NCBI RefSeq assembly: GCF_001514495.1
Contig: NZ_BCNM01000018.1
Coordinates: 97,759-161,758 of the forward strand
DNA: 64,000 bases
Reading direction: 5' to 3'
Origin: Paenibacillus pabuli NBRC 13638
GTDB taxonomy: Bacteria; Bacillota; Bacilli; Paenibacillales; Paenibacillaceae
Under the pieces are notes generated by a model that saw only the letters and a program-made list of their open reading frames with translations, made no database searches and was not told the origin of the DNA. Below, piece by piece: positions 16,358 through 25,128 of this stretch; the stretch's first letter is position 1; every line of letters begins with the position of its first letter. Position numbers and translations under genes: made by a program.

Positions 16358-18364
16358 TTAGTCTGTAGACTGTTGCATGAGTAATTGGATAAAAAAGCCG
16401 CCGACCACAGAACGATTCTGAAAATTCATCTGCTTAGCGGTGATCGTGTCATACCAATCCGTTACGGGAACACGAGACGAAGTTTCATTCATGAAATCCC
16501 ACAGTGGTGAAATGAAAGACTCAAACTGCGCTTGCGTTGAACTCATGGAGGCACACCATACCAGCCAATCGGATTTGGTATACGTTTCACGGCTATCCAG
16601 CGGCAAGCCATAGCGATTTTGTTTGTTCGTATAATATGCGAGCTCTTTAGCAGCAATCTCTTTAGGGAACAGATGCAGGTCGAGCAGATGATCCCAGACC
16701 AGATTGTACTTCATGCTCCATGAATCGGTGGGACTGTCAAACGTCAGCTTATAGTGATCCCCGGCATCTGCCATGGACACCCACTCCTGAGCCATGTTCC
16801 GAGCTTCCTCAAGGTACTTCGCCCCTTCCTGCAAACCGAGCTTTTCACACAGGTAGGAATACGCGGCGATACCCAATATGGCCTTGATCGATAAATTAGT
16901 ATTGTGCGCCAAATGTCCCGCAAAGTCATCTGTGCACAGCTGGTTTACAGGATCAAGTCCATTTTGCAGCAGATAGTCTGCCCATCTCGTAAGGGGTTCC
17001 CAATGACTCCGGGCAAAATCGTTGTTCCCCTCATACTTGCTGACCGCCGCAGCCATCAAGAGCATATTTCCACATTCCTCAATTGGCATCTGGTATTCCA
17101 ACTTGTTCTCACCGTACACCTGACCGTTGGCCCTAGGGTATGTTCCTACATCATGAGGTGCAAAATCAAACGTCCAATCATGGCTCATCGCATACCTGTA
17201 AATCGGACGCATCATGCCCTTGATCAGTTCAGGGTTGTACCTGAGGAAAAGTGGGATCGAAGGGTAGCTGACATCCACCGTAGCGATACATCCATTGCTG
17301 AAATTCTCTTTGGAGAAAAATAGAACATTCCCCTCCTCATCGGCAACCAGCTTATGCGCTGCAATCGCCTGTCTGTAGGTTAGCGCCACAATATCCCGGT
17401 ATTTCTCACCGCCTGCGGCCTGACTCTCTGCCATGAGTTCAAGATTAAAGCTGTCACAGCGCTGCTGAATCTCTTCGTATTGTTGAGCTGCCAGTAACAG
17501 CATCTCCTGAAACGTTAATCCATTTCTTTTCCAATACGCAGTCAGCGGTTGTTGAAAATATTCAATCGCATGAATATCGTCATATGCAAGCATGAGAAAT
17601 TCGGATATCGGTTCGTCCTGGACAGCCCCCAGATCGATCTCGGCTGCCATAACCGGCATGTTGTCCGATACAGCTCGCGGCTGGTGCTGATCATCTTCTG
17701 TCGGCAATTGACGGGAGCGTACATACTGTTCGCGGCCTGTAACTGAGTGAATGGCCGTCTGGATATGAGAGGATTGAGGAACAGCGAGAATCATATATCC
17801 CCAATCGATTCGTGTATCATCACCGGCAAGTTTCAATACGGGCTGATCCACAGTACCCATGGACATGGCATTCCATTGTTCCTCAATGACATGGCGTTCC
17901 CAGGTTACGTGCTGATCGGTTGTGTTTACACACCATTCGCCTGTTACATCGACGTAAATTTTGACTTGGTGGGAGGCCCCATCGATCGATTTGACCTGAA
18001 AATTCAAATACGTCACAGGCCTGGATAACAGGTCCAAATCATCCAGCAATAAAGGTGTGGTGAACTGAACATTAAGCTCTATTCCTTCGCCTTGAAAGGT
18101 ATATCGAGTCGTTACGGGCTGGACAGTCAGGTTGGTCTGCACCAGCACTTCAGGTTCCTGGACAGCTGTACGCTCCTCCGATCCCACTTTCCCCATAAAT
18201 CGTCGAAGCTTTCCATCGATCACCGCCAAGCCCACTATGCCATTCGTTTTGTTCGTCCAATGCCGGGTATGATCTTCATACAGATGGTCTGCGGCCGACC
18301 ATACACTAAAGTAAGGGTCCACGGTGACAAGAGGTACGGAAGGTGGTCTGAAACGGGTGGTCAT
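16358..18364 (-). CDS. DUF4965/DUF5127/DUF1793 'glutaminase A-like' protein
   Basis: About 668 residues. The N-terminal PSVPLVTVDPYFSVWSAADHLYEDHTRHW is the DUF5127 signature. The centre (EMLLLAAQQYEEIQQRCDSFNLE...YRQAIAAHKLVADEEG) and C-terminal alpha-helical toroid (DFAPHDVGTYPRANGQ, MPIEECGNMLLM) are DUF4965/DUF1793. Fungal relatives are secreted and called glutaminase A, but this copy has no signal peptide and sits among glycosidases. A carbohydrate-active role is therefore more likely here (inference). The ATG at 18364 follows AAGGAG. It lies directly downstream of the sugar-binding lipoprotein gene. Confidence 0.85.
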   Translation of the reverse strand: MTTRFRPPSVPLVTVDPYFSVWSAADHLYEDHTRHWTNKTNGIVGLAVIDGKLRRFMGKVGSEERTAVQEPEVLVQTNLTVQPVTTRYTFQGEGIELNVQFTTPLLLDDLDLLSRPVTYLNFQVKSIDGASHQVKIYVDVTGEWCVNTTDQHVTWERHVIEEQWNAMSMGTVDQPVLKLAGDDTRIDWGYMILAVPQSSHIQTAIHSVTGREQYVRSRQLPTEDDQHQPRAVSDNMPVMAAEIDLGAVQDEPISEFLMLAYDDIHAIEYFQQPLTAYWKRNGLTFQEMLLLAAQQYEEIQQRCDSFNLELMAESQAAGGEKYRDIVALTYRQAIAAHKLVADEEGNVLFFSKENFSNGCIATVDVSYPSIPLFLRYNPELIKGMMRPIYRYAMSHDWTFDFAPHDVGTYPRANGQVYGENKLEYQMPIEECGNMLLMAAAVSKYEGNNDFARSHWEPLTRWADYLLQNGLDPVNQLCTDDFAGHLAHNTNLSIKAILGIAAYSYLCEKLGLQEGAKYLEEARNMAQEWVSMADAGDHYKLTFDSPTDSWSMKYNLVWDHLLDLHLFPKEIAAKELAYYTNKQNRYGLPLDSRETYTKSDWLVWCASMSSTQAQFESFISPLWDFMNETSSRVPVTDWYDTITAKQMNFQNRSVVGGFFIQLLMQQSTD

Positions 18365-18418
18365 ATCCTTACAACTCCTTCGTGTAAAAGTCAGAATCAA
18401 GAATAACAATTGCCGTCA

Positions 18419-20074
18419 TCAGTTCGGCATTTGAACGGTAACTACATCTTTCCCTTTCAGATTTTCGTTCGTAAATTGCATGGCTTGATCATATCCGGTC
18501 TTTCGAAGCTGCTCGCGAAGTTCGTTAATAATCCCCATCGCCGCTTCATCCGACTTTGCAAAGATCGCTTCCTTCCAGGCATCACTCATGCGGTCCATTG
18601 AGGGCTTCAGCATCTCCCATTCTGGTGCTTTGGTAATCACATCGCCCGGGTTATAGGCTGTAATGACATGAATGCCATTAGGTCGCAGGATTTTGCGTGC
18701 CTTCTCCATGGCATCAAGCCGTTTCTGATCCGCCCATATATCTCCGCCTGCGACCGAATTGATTCGATCAGGCCCTGTGATGGATTCCAAACCAATGGAA
18801 ATGCCTTCGTTCTTGCGAACTTTGCCCGATTGATCTGCCGTAAACTTATCGAACCATTCCGGATTGGCAACAGGTTTACCCTCTTTCATATCCCAATGAA
18901 CGCCCTGAACTCCATATCTTGCCAACATGAAGCCTTCATCGGAAGCCATGTAATCGAGGAACTTCAGCGCCGCATCCACACATGCGCCCTTGCAGTTCTT
19001 GGTGATGGCTGTTACGTTGTTGCCTTGAATGCCCAGATCCACAGGGCGATTCGGATCAACATCTGCCCGTTCCAACGGGCCAATAGGGATGTAATCGCTT
19101 CCAGGGTGCGAAGTGACATATTCTTTAGAAGCATCCAGAATGGCCGGATAGTGGGCAGCTAGAATAGCGATACGACCCTGATTGATTTTCTCCTTGGCGA
19201 TCGGGTCAGTCTGGGTAAATGCTTCCGGGTCCATTAACCCTTCCTCAACCAACTTCCGATAGAATAGCGTGTACTCTTCATAGCCTTTCGTGAAAAAGTT
19301 ATGCTCTACCGTTCCGTCACCTTTGTCAACATAACCGGCACCCGAGTAGAACATGGTGTTACCGATGCCCACGGACCAGCCGTTACTGAAGCCGCCCAGC
19401 GGGAAGACCGGTTGGCCATTTTCCTGCAGATTGGCATCTTTGATCGTTTTGAGGAAGTTATAGAAATCCTCCTTCGTTACGACCGATTGAGGGTCTATAC
19501 CCACCTTATCCGCGATATCTTTACGAACATAGAAGCCGTAAAGCCAGTCCATGCCGTCTTCGTTCGTAGCAGGCTGATTTTGCAGAAGCAAATATTTTTT
19601 GCCGTCATATGCATTTATCGCTTTCTCGTAAAGCGCCGGGGGGACATTTTCTTCTGCAATGGATTTCGCGAGGTTAGGATAATCCCCCAATTTGTCGGAG
19701 ATATCGACGAGCTGCCCTTCTTTGGCAGCCTTGATAATGCCATCCAGCTCGCCCCCCCATGCGGGTCCGGTATAGATATCCGGCAGATCCTGCGTCGCAA
19801 ATATCTGGTTTACCTTCTCGGTCTCACTGCCCTTGGTGTACTCCCAATCCAGCGTGACGCCGGTCTTCTCCTTGATGACTTCTTCCACAGGCGTTATTCC
19901 GTTGTCCGAACCACCTGAACCGTTCCAGTTGTGCAATATTTTGAGCTTATAAGAACCATCGGCTGATTCTCCGCCATTCCCGTTGCCTGATGAATCCGTG
20001 CATCCGCTCAACAATCCTCCAGCCAAGATAGACACGAGTAATACGGATACGCCTTTCGACCAAATCCTGTTCAA
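18419..20074 (-). CDS. ABC sugar-binding lipoprotein (LplA-like)
   Basis: A 551-residue extracellular solute-binding protein of the large CUT1 type. The signal ends in the lipobox LLSGC (Cys 25), so the mature protein is lipid-anchored. It is followed by a Gly/Ser-rich linker and KLKILHNWNGSGG. The TTG start at 20074 is supported by AGGAGG about 8 nt upstream. It delivers the imported oligosaccharide to the two permeases encoded just upstream in the operon. Confidence 0.92.
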   Translation of the reverse strand: MNRIWSKGVSVLLVSILAGGLLSGCTDSSGNGNGGESADGSYKLKILHNWNGSGGSDNGITPVEEVIKEKTGVTLDWEYTKGSETEKVNQIFATQDLPDIYTGPAWGGELDGIIKAAKEGQLVDISDKLGDYPNLAKSIAEENVPPALYEKAINAYDGKKYLLLQNQPATNEDGMDWLYGFYVRKDIADKVGIDPQSVVTKEDFYNFLKTIKDANLQENGQPVFPLGGFSNGWSVGIGNTMFYSGAGYVDKGDGTVEHNFFTKGYEEYTLFYRKLVEEGLMDPEAFTQTDPIAKEKINQGRIAILAAHYPAILDASKEYVTSHPGSDYIPIGPLERADVDPNRPVDLGIQGNNVTAITKNCKGACVDAALKFLDYMASDEGFMLARYGVQGVHWDMKEGKPVANPEWFDKFTADQSGKVRKNEGISIGLESITGPDRINSVAGGDIWADQKRLDAMEKARKILRPNGIHVITAYNPGDVITKAPEWEMLKPSMDRMSDAWKEAIFAKSDEAAMGIINELREQLRKTGYDQAMQFTNENLKGKDVVTVQMPN

Positions 20075-20154
20075 ACCAATCGCCTCCTGAAATATGAATA
20101 TGAATGATCTTGGTCAAGCTTGGCAAAGCTCAGCAAATTCCGGGTCAGGATACC

Positions 20155-21051
20155 CTAACCTTTGACCGAACCGATCATCACTCCTTTTACGAAATATCGC
20201 TGCAGGAACGGGTAGATGCACAGGATTGGGAAGACTGTGATAACAAGCAAAGCCATACGCAGGGATTCGGGCGTCGCCCCCGCACCGCCTGAACCACCAA
20301 CTGTCTGTCCTCCCTGTTGTGCTGCGCGCTGCATCGAATTGGACAGCGACTCCGCTTCGGTCAGCATCTCCTGCAAGAGGGTTTGAACCGGAATCAGATC
20401 CTTGTTGGACACATAGTAGGCACCTGAGAACCAGTCATTCCAGTGGGCGACCCCAATAAAGAGAGAGATCGTTGCCAGCACGGGTCCCGAGAGAGGCAGA
20501 ATGATGCGAATGAAGATTTGAAAATCCCCGTACCCGTCAATGTGGGCTGATTCCTCCAACTCTTCGGGAATACCTTGCAGAAAGGTTCGAATAATGATGA
20601 TATGCATGAAGTTGAATAACAGCGGCAAGACGTACACCCAGAACGTATTGATCAGATGCAGTTTCTGAAGCGTAATGAAGAACGGGATGAATCCGGCACT
20701 GAAAATCGTAGGCAAAAAGATATAAAAGGTAAAGAATGAACGCCCCGGCAAGGATTTCTTCGAAAGCGCGTAAGCCATCAACGTACACAGGATCACATGA
20801 AGGAACGTACCCAGCACGGTTCTCATGATGGTGATCTGATACGCCTTCCAGATGCGCGCGTTATCAAATACCTGGGCATAGTTCTCCAGTGTAAATTGTC
20901 GAGGAAGGAAATAGATCGCGCCCTGCATGGAATCCTTGCCGTCATTGAGCGAGTAAGCCAGGATGTAAATAAACGGGTAGATCATGGAGAATCCGACCAA
21001 AGCGAGAATGGTATAGTTTATAACGGAAAATAAGGACCATTTGCGTGTCAT
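20155..21051 (-). CDS. Carbohydrate ABC permease (YtcP/LplC-like)
   Basis: About 298 residues with six transmembrane helices and the binding-protein-dependent permease signature EELEESAHIDGYGDFQIFIR. The periplasmic loop before the last helix has a Gly/Ser-rich segment. The ATG at 21051 is preferred over the GTG one codon earlier because AAGGAGG is spaced 7 nt away. It pairs with the 304-residue permease 12 bp upstream. Confidence 0.93.
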   Translation of the reverse strand: MTRKWSLFSVINYTILALVGFSMIYPFIYILAYSLNDGKDSMQGAIYFLPRQFTLENYAQVFDNARIWKAYQITIMRTVLGTFLHVILCTLMAYALSKKSLPGRSFFTFYIFLPTIFSAGFIPFFITLQKLHLINTFWVYVLPLLFNFMHIIIIRTFLQGIPEELEESAHIDGYGDFQIFIRIILPLSGPVLATISLFIGVAHWNDWFSGAYYVSNKDLIPVQTLLQEMLTEAESLSNSMQRAAQQGGQTVGGSGGAGATPESLRMALLVITVFPILCIYPFLQRYFVKGVMIGSVKG

Positions 21052-21063
21052 CACGTCACCTCC

Positions 21064-21978
21064 TTAGAACAGGGATACATCACTGACTTTGCGGGCAATC
21101 CGGTTGACCGTCAGTACCAAGATCAGCCCAATCACACTCTGGAACAGCCCAACAGCTGCCGCGTAACTCAGACGCCCTTCCCGGATACCCGAGTTAATGG
21201 CGTGTACGTCCAGTACACTTCCCATACCGGCAGTCGCAGGTCCATTTAGGAGAAGCAGCTGCTCATAACCCGCGCTCATCAGGTTACCCACGGCGAGAAT
21301 AAATAATATGATGGCGACATTACGAATACCCGGAAGAGTCACATGCCACATCTGTTGAAAACGCCCTGCGCCATCGATCTTGGCAGCTTCATATTGCTGC
21401 TGGTCAATTCCGGCAATGGCAGCCATGAAGATGATGGAGTTCCAGCCGATGTTCTTCCAAATATCCGATCCAACAATCATCTGATAGAACCAGGTGGGAT
21501 TGTTCAGGAATTGGATCGGATCGGTTCCGAATGATCCCAGCAAATCATTAACTGGCCCGCCATATGGCGTGAGTAATCTTTGCATCAGGGTGACAACCAC
21601 AATCCAGGATACAAAATAGGGTAAATAGGAGAGCGTTTGAACGGTTTTCTTGAATCTGATCATGCGTATTTCGTTTAAAAGAATGGCAAGAATGATCGGC
21701 ATCGGAAAGCCGATTAACAGCTTCATAAGACTGATAATCACCGTGTTGCGGATGATATCACCGGACTGATAATAGTTAAAGAACTGTTGAAAATACTTGA
21801 AGCCTGCCCACGGACTTCCGGTAAAACCGCCAACGAAGGTATAATCCCTGAAGGCAACCTGAATTCCGTATAAGGGAACATAGGAGAATAAGAAGAACCA
21901 GATAATTCCAGGTAACATGAACAAGTAAAAGAGCTTATGCTTCCAGATTCGCTTCATTAATAAACTGTTCTTAATCAC
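21064..21978 (-). CDS. ABC permease (LplB/YteP-like)
   Basis: A 304-residue six-helix permease: FYLFMLPGIIWFFLFSYVP at the first helix and QQQYEAAKIDGAGRFQQMWH as the ATPase-coupling EAA loop. Size and sequence fit the LplB/YteP family, which works with an LplC-type partner and a shared MsmX-like ATPase. It starts at GTG 21978 with GGAG 10 nt upstream. No ATPase gene is in the locus, so the motor must come from elsewhere. Confidence 0.92.
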   Translation of the reverse strand: MIKNSLLMKRIWKHKLFYLFMLPGIIWFFLFSYVPLYGIQVAFRDYTFVGGFTGSPWAGFKYFQQFFNYYQSGDIIRNTVIISLMKLLIGFPMPIILAILLNEIRMIRFKKTVQTLSYLPYFVSWIVVVTLMQRLLTPYGGPVNDLLGSFGTDPIQFLNNPTWFYQMIVGSDIWKNIGWNSIIFMAAIAGIDQQQYEAAKIDGAGRFQQMWHVTLPGIRNVAIILFILAVGNLMSAGYEQLLLLNGPATAGMGSVLDVHAINSGIREGRLSYAAAVGLFQSVIGLILVLTVNRIARKVSDVSLF

Positions 21979-22026
21979 ATTCCCAACGCTCCTTTCCCTT
22001 GTGGAAGGTCGAACCCATTACTCTTG

Positions 22027-25000
22027 CTACCCTTTCAGTCGCAGCGAGATGATCTCGAATGGTGTGAAGGACAACACTACATCAGATTTATTTTGAAGCT
22101 CCAGGGATGACATGTTATTTTCCATGAGATCAACCTCCCAGACTTCAGCAGCATTCCATCCGATAGACAGTTTCGTTTTGACCTGGGTTCCCGAGGTCTC
22201 ATACAGACGGACGATAATGTCGTTACTGTCCTCCGCTTTTTTGATCGATTCCACCATGATGTTCGGATGATCCGGCTGCAAGAATGACTTCGTGTAAGGC
22301 AGCTTTTCCTCTGCTGCATCCGTTGAAGGTACAGATAAGGAACTCAGGCGAAGCGGAATATTCAGCTCATTTCCTCTTCGATAGATCTCAGCCTGAACAT
22401 GACTCCCCTGATGTGGATATAACGAATAGGTGAATGAATGCTCTGCGCGATCCGCCACCGGATCCGGGTAGGAGCTGCTGCGCAGCAAATGAAGGTCAAG
22501 CACATTGTGGATGGCTCGATGCCCGTATTTACAATCATTAAGCAGGGCGACTCCATAATCGGGCTCCGATATATCCACCCATTGGTGAGCGCAAATCTCA
22601 TCCTTCGCAAAGTCCCACATCGTATTGCGATGAGTCGGTCTGCTCAAGCTGCCGAACTGGATTTCACACTGAACCTGATCGGTCCGGATATTCACCGGGA
22701 ATGAAGTGCGTAACATTTTACCGTTTTCCTGCCAGTTCACAACCGTATCAAAATCAATACGCCGGCTGCCCTCGGTCAGAATGACGGTCTGGGTTAGAGA
22801 GGACTCTCCATAGCTGTAATCCAAAGACAGCCCAACCTTCGGACCATCCCGAAACTCATGGATATCATTCAGAATTAACGGCATTCCCTCCTGCGCTGAA
22901 TAATCATGGCGGAAATCCCAGGCATCGCCTTCATCATGATACACACGAAGGTTATTCCCCAGCTGTCCTTGCTGGATGACTTCGCGTCCTTCCAGCTTAT
23001 CCATGATCGAGGTGATGCCGCCATTCTCATCAAATGTTAGGACGAAGAAGTCATTCTCCATACTGCGCTCCTTGGTGGTAACACGGAAATCCGTTTCCAG
23101 CGCAGCTGCGTCCGTTTCAACGCCCGTTGCAATCTCCCCGAGAACTTCCCGGTCGCCATGATCGGATACCACGGTGTAGCCCATGGACGGAACCGACACT
23201 TTACGCCATTGTCCATTGAAGCAAAGCCACTCCTGACGTTCCCACGGCAGTGAGTTGAATACTACAGTTGAATCGTCTCTTCCCTCTTGGGAAGAGATAT
23301 GATCTGCAATATAGCTGTAGGTTTCGGTGATCATGCCTTCCGTCTGCTGGAGCAATTCCTCATACCGTATTAACGACTCATCATATACTCGCTTAATCGA
23401 AGATCCTGGGAGGATGTCATGGAACTGGTACAGGAGAACTTCCTTCCAGATTGTCTCCAGTGCTTCGGCCGGATAAGACTTGCCCATGCGGGCTGCCAGC
23501 ACAGCTGCAAACTCCAGCTCGCGTAAAGCTTTCTCCATCTTGCGGTTATACCGCTTGCTTCGGGCCTGACTGGTCAGGGTCCCCTGGTGCTTCTCGAGAT
23601 ACAGCTCCCCACGCCAGATCTGGAATCGTTCTCTTTCTTCATTCAATCGTTCAAAGAATCTCCAGGAGGGTTCCTGAACCACAGGCGCCAGCCCCAGCAG
23701 GTTCTTTTCGCGCTCCAGGCGTTCCAAGTGCTCCTCACCAGGACCGCCGCCACCGTCTCCAATGCCAAAGAGCATTAATGCGTGGCTGGATACATTTTTG
23801 TCCAGATACTCCCGTTCTGCTTTGGCAATGGAACGCGGGGCGGCCGGACTGTTGTACGTATCCTCAGGCGGCATATGTGTTAATACCGAGGAACCGTCGA
23901 TCCCTTCCCATAGAAAGGAATGATGAGGATGGCGGTTGTACTCACTCCAAGAGAGCTTCTGGGTCATCATGTAATCCACACCGGATTTCTTCAGCAACTG
24001 CGGCAAGCTTGCGGAGTAGCCAAATACGTCTGGCATCCACAGTGACTTCATCTCCATTCCAAATTCCTGTTGAAAGTAGCGCTTGCCATACAGGATCTGG
24101 CGTACAAGAGATTCACCACCCGGCACATTGGTATCCGACTCCACCCACATGGCCCCTTGCGGTTCCCATCTGCCTTCCTGCACCCGTTCCTTGATCTGGT
24201 CATACAGCTTGGGATAGTGCTGCTTCATCCAATCGTATAGCTGAGGCTGGCTCGCCCCGAACACATAATCCGGATAACGCTCCATCATGCGAAGCACCGT
24301 GGAGAATGTTCTTGCGCCCTTTCGGATCGTCTCACGGATCGGCCATAGCCAGGCCAAATCAATATGCGCATGCCCAACTGCACTTATGTTCAGCACAGGA
24401 TCGCCGCCACGACGTGATAATTGTTCGTTCAATAATTGCTTGGCGCGATGTATGCGGTCAGGCGTGAATTCCGTCAATACTATGGAAGCGTCATACAGGG
24501 ATTGAAGAATCCTTTCTCTGCGAGCCGTGTTGACAGGAAGGTGTTCTGCCGTCTCCAGAAGCACTTCGGTGTCGTAATACAGGCTTCTTATATCTTCATG
24601 ACAATGGGCCAACATCGCTTCTTTTACCGTACCGCCTTGGTATTTGCCAAATAAGTCGTTATTGCCAGCGTCAGCCCACAGTTCGAATGTTCCGTCCGTC
24701 ACCGTTATCGACGAATGGTCCAGTTCAACCACTCTTTTCCCGGGGAGACCCAATGTGAATTCAAACTCTGAATTAATCGTTGTCAGTCCCTGTACAGGCG
24801 TTCCTTCGTGGTCCACCAGACAGAGTTCGCCGTTCACGTCCAGCAGAAGAACAGCCTTGGCGTCACTACCGGAAGGAGGAATGCTCCCTGTAAAACAAAA
24901 CCAGGCACAATCCCATAACTCCCCCCAACGTTCGCCCTGTGAAAGAGTGATTTGCTGACCTGACATTCTTTCCTCGAATGGAACAGGCTCCGGGGTAACC

Positions 25001-25101
25001 CATGCCGTCACATTCAACTTGGCAATGGGCTCATAAATCGCTTCACGGAGTTTGGACAGCATTTGATTCAAATGCCCGAGTCTGATCGGTTCATATGGCA
25101 T
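22027..25101 (-). CDS. GH38 alpha-mannosidase
   Basis: About 1024 residues, cytoplasmic (no signal). It has an N-terminal beta domain, then the GH38 catalytic domain with the zinc-binding HAHIDLAWLWPIRET (about residues 244-258) and SLWMPDVFGYSASLPQ, whose Asp is the expected nucleophile. QGAMWVESDTNVPGGESL and a three-helix bundle follow, then C-terminal beta domains. These enzymes are zinc-dependent retaining exo-mannosidases. The ATG at 25101 is chosen over one 24 nt earlier, which has no ribosome site, but the spacing from GAGGAGAG is long, so the start is uncertain. It follows the 755-residue protein almost directly. Confidence 0.93.
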   Translation of the reverse strand: MPYEPIRLGHLNQMLSKLREAIYEPIAKLNVTAWVTPEPVPFEERMSGQQITLSQGERWGELWDCAWFCFTGSIPPSGSDAKAVLLLDVNGELCLVDHEGTPVQGLTTINSEFEFTLGLPGKRVVELDHSSITVTDGTFELWADAGNNDLFGKYQGGTVKEAMLAHCHEDIRSLYYDTEVLLETAEHLPVNTARRERILQSLYDASIVLTEFTPDRIHRAKQLLNEQLSRRGGDPVLNISAVGHAHIDLAWLWPIRETIRKGARTFSTVLRMMERYPDYVFGASQPQLYDWMKQHYPKLYDQIKERVQEGRWEPQGAMWVESDTNVPGGESLVRQILYGKRYFQQEFGMEMKSLWMPDVFGYSASLPQLLKKSGVDYMMTQKLSWSEYNRHPHHSFLWEGIDGSSVLTHMPPEDTYNSPAAPRSIAKAEREYLDKNVSSHALMLFGIGDGGGGPGEEHLERLEREKNLLGLAPVVQEPSWRFFERLNEERERFQIWRGELYLEKHQGTLTSQARSKRYNRKMEKALRELEFAAVLAARMGKSYPAEALETIWKEVLLYQFHDILPGSSIKRVYDESLIRYEELLQQTEGMITETYSYIADHISSQEGRDDSTVVFNSLPWERQEWLCFNGQWRKVSVPSMGYTVVSDHGDREVLGEIATGVETDAAALETDFRVTTKERSMENDFFVLTFDENGGITSIMDKLEGREVIQQGQLGNNLRVYHDEGDAWDFRHDYSAQEGMPLILNDIHEFRDGPKVGLSLDYSYGESSLTQTVILTEGSRRIDFDTVVNWQENGKMLRTSFPVNIRTDQVQCEIQFGSLSRPTHRNTMWDFAKDEICAHQWVDISEPDYGVALLNDCKYGHRAIHNVLDLHLLRSSSYPDPVADRAEHSFTYSLYPHQGSHVQAEIYRRGNELNIPLRLSSLSVPSTDAAEEKLPYTKSFLQPDHPNIMVESIKKAEDSNDIIVRLYETSGTQVKTKLSIGWNAAEVWEVDLMENNMSSLELQNKSDVVLSFTPFEIISLRLKG

Positions 25102-25128
25102 AGTTGTTTGGTTCTCTCCTCTCATTCA

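Noticed and set aside
15707..16384. 225-codon plus-strand frame
   Set aside because: It lies wholly opposite the GH106 gene. Amino-acid composition is unnatural (Cys/His/Phe rich).
23451..24194. 247-codon plus-strand frame
   Set aside because: Antisense to the GH38 catalytic domain; Pro/Ser/Arg-rich composition typical of shadow frames.
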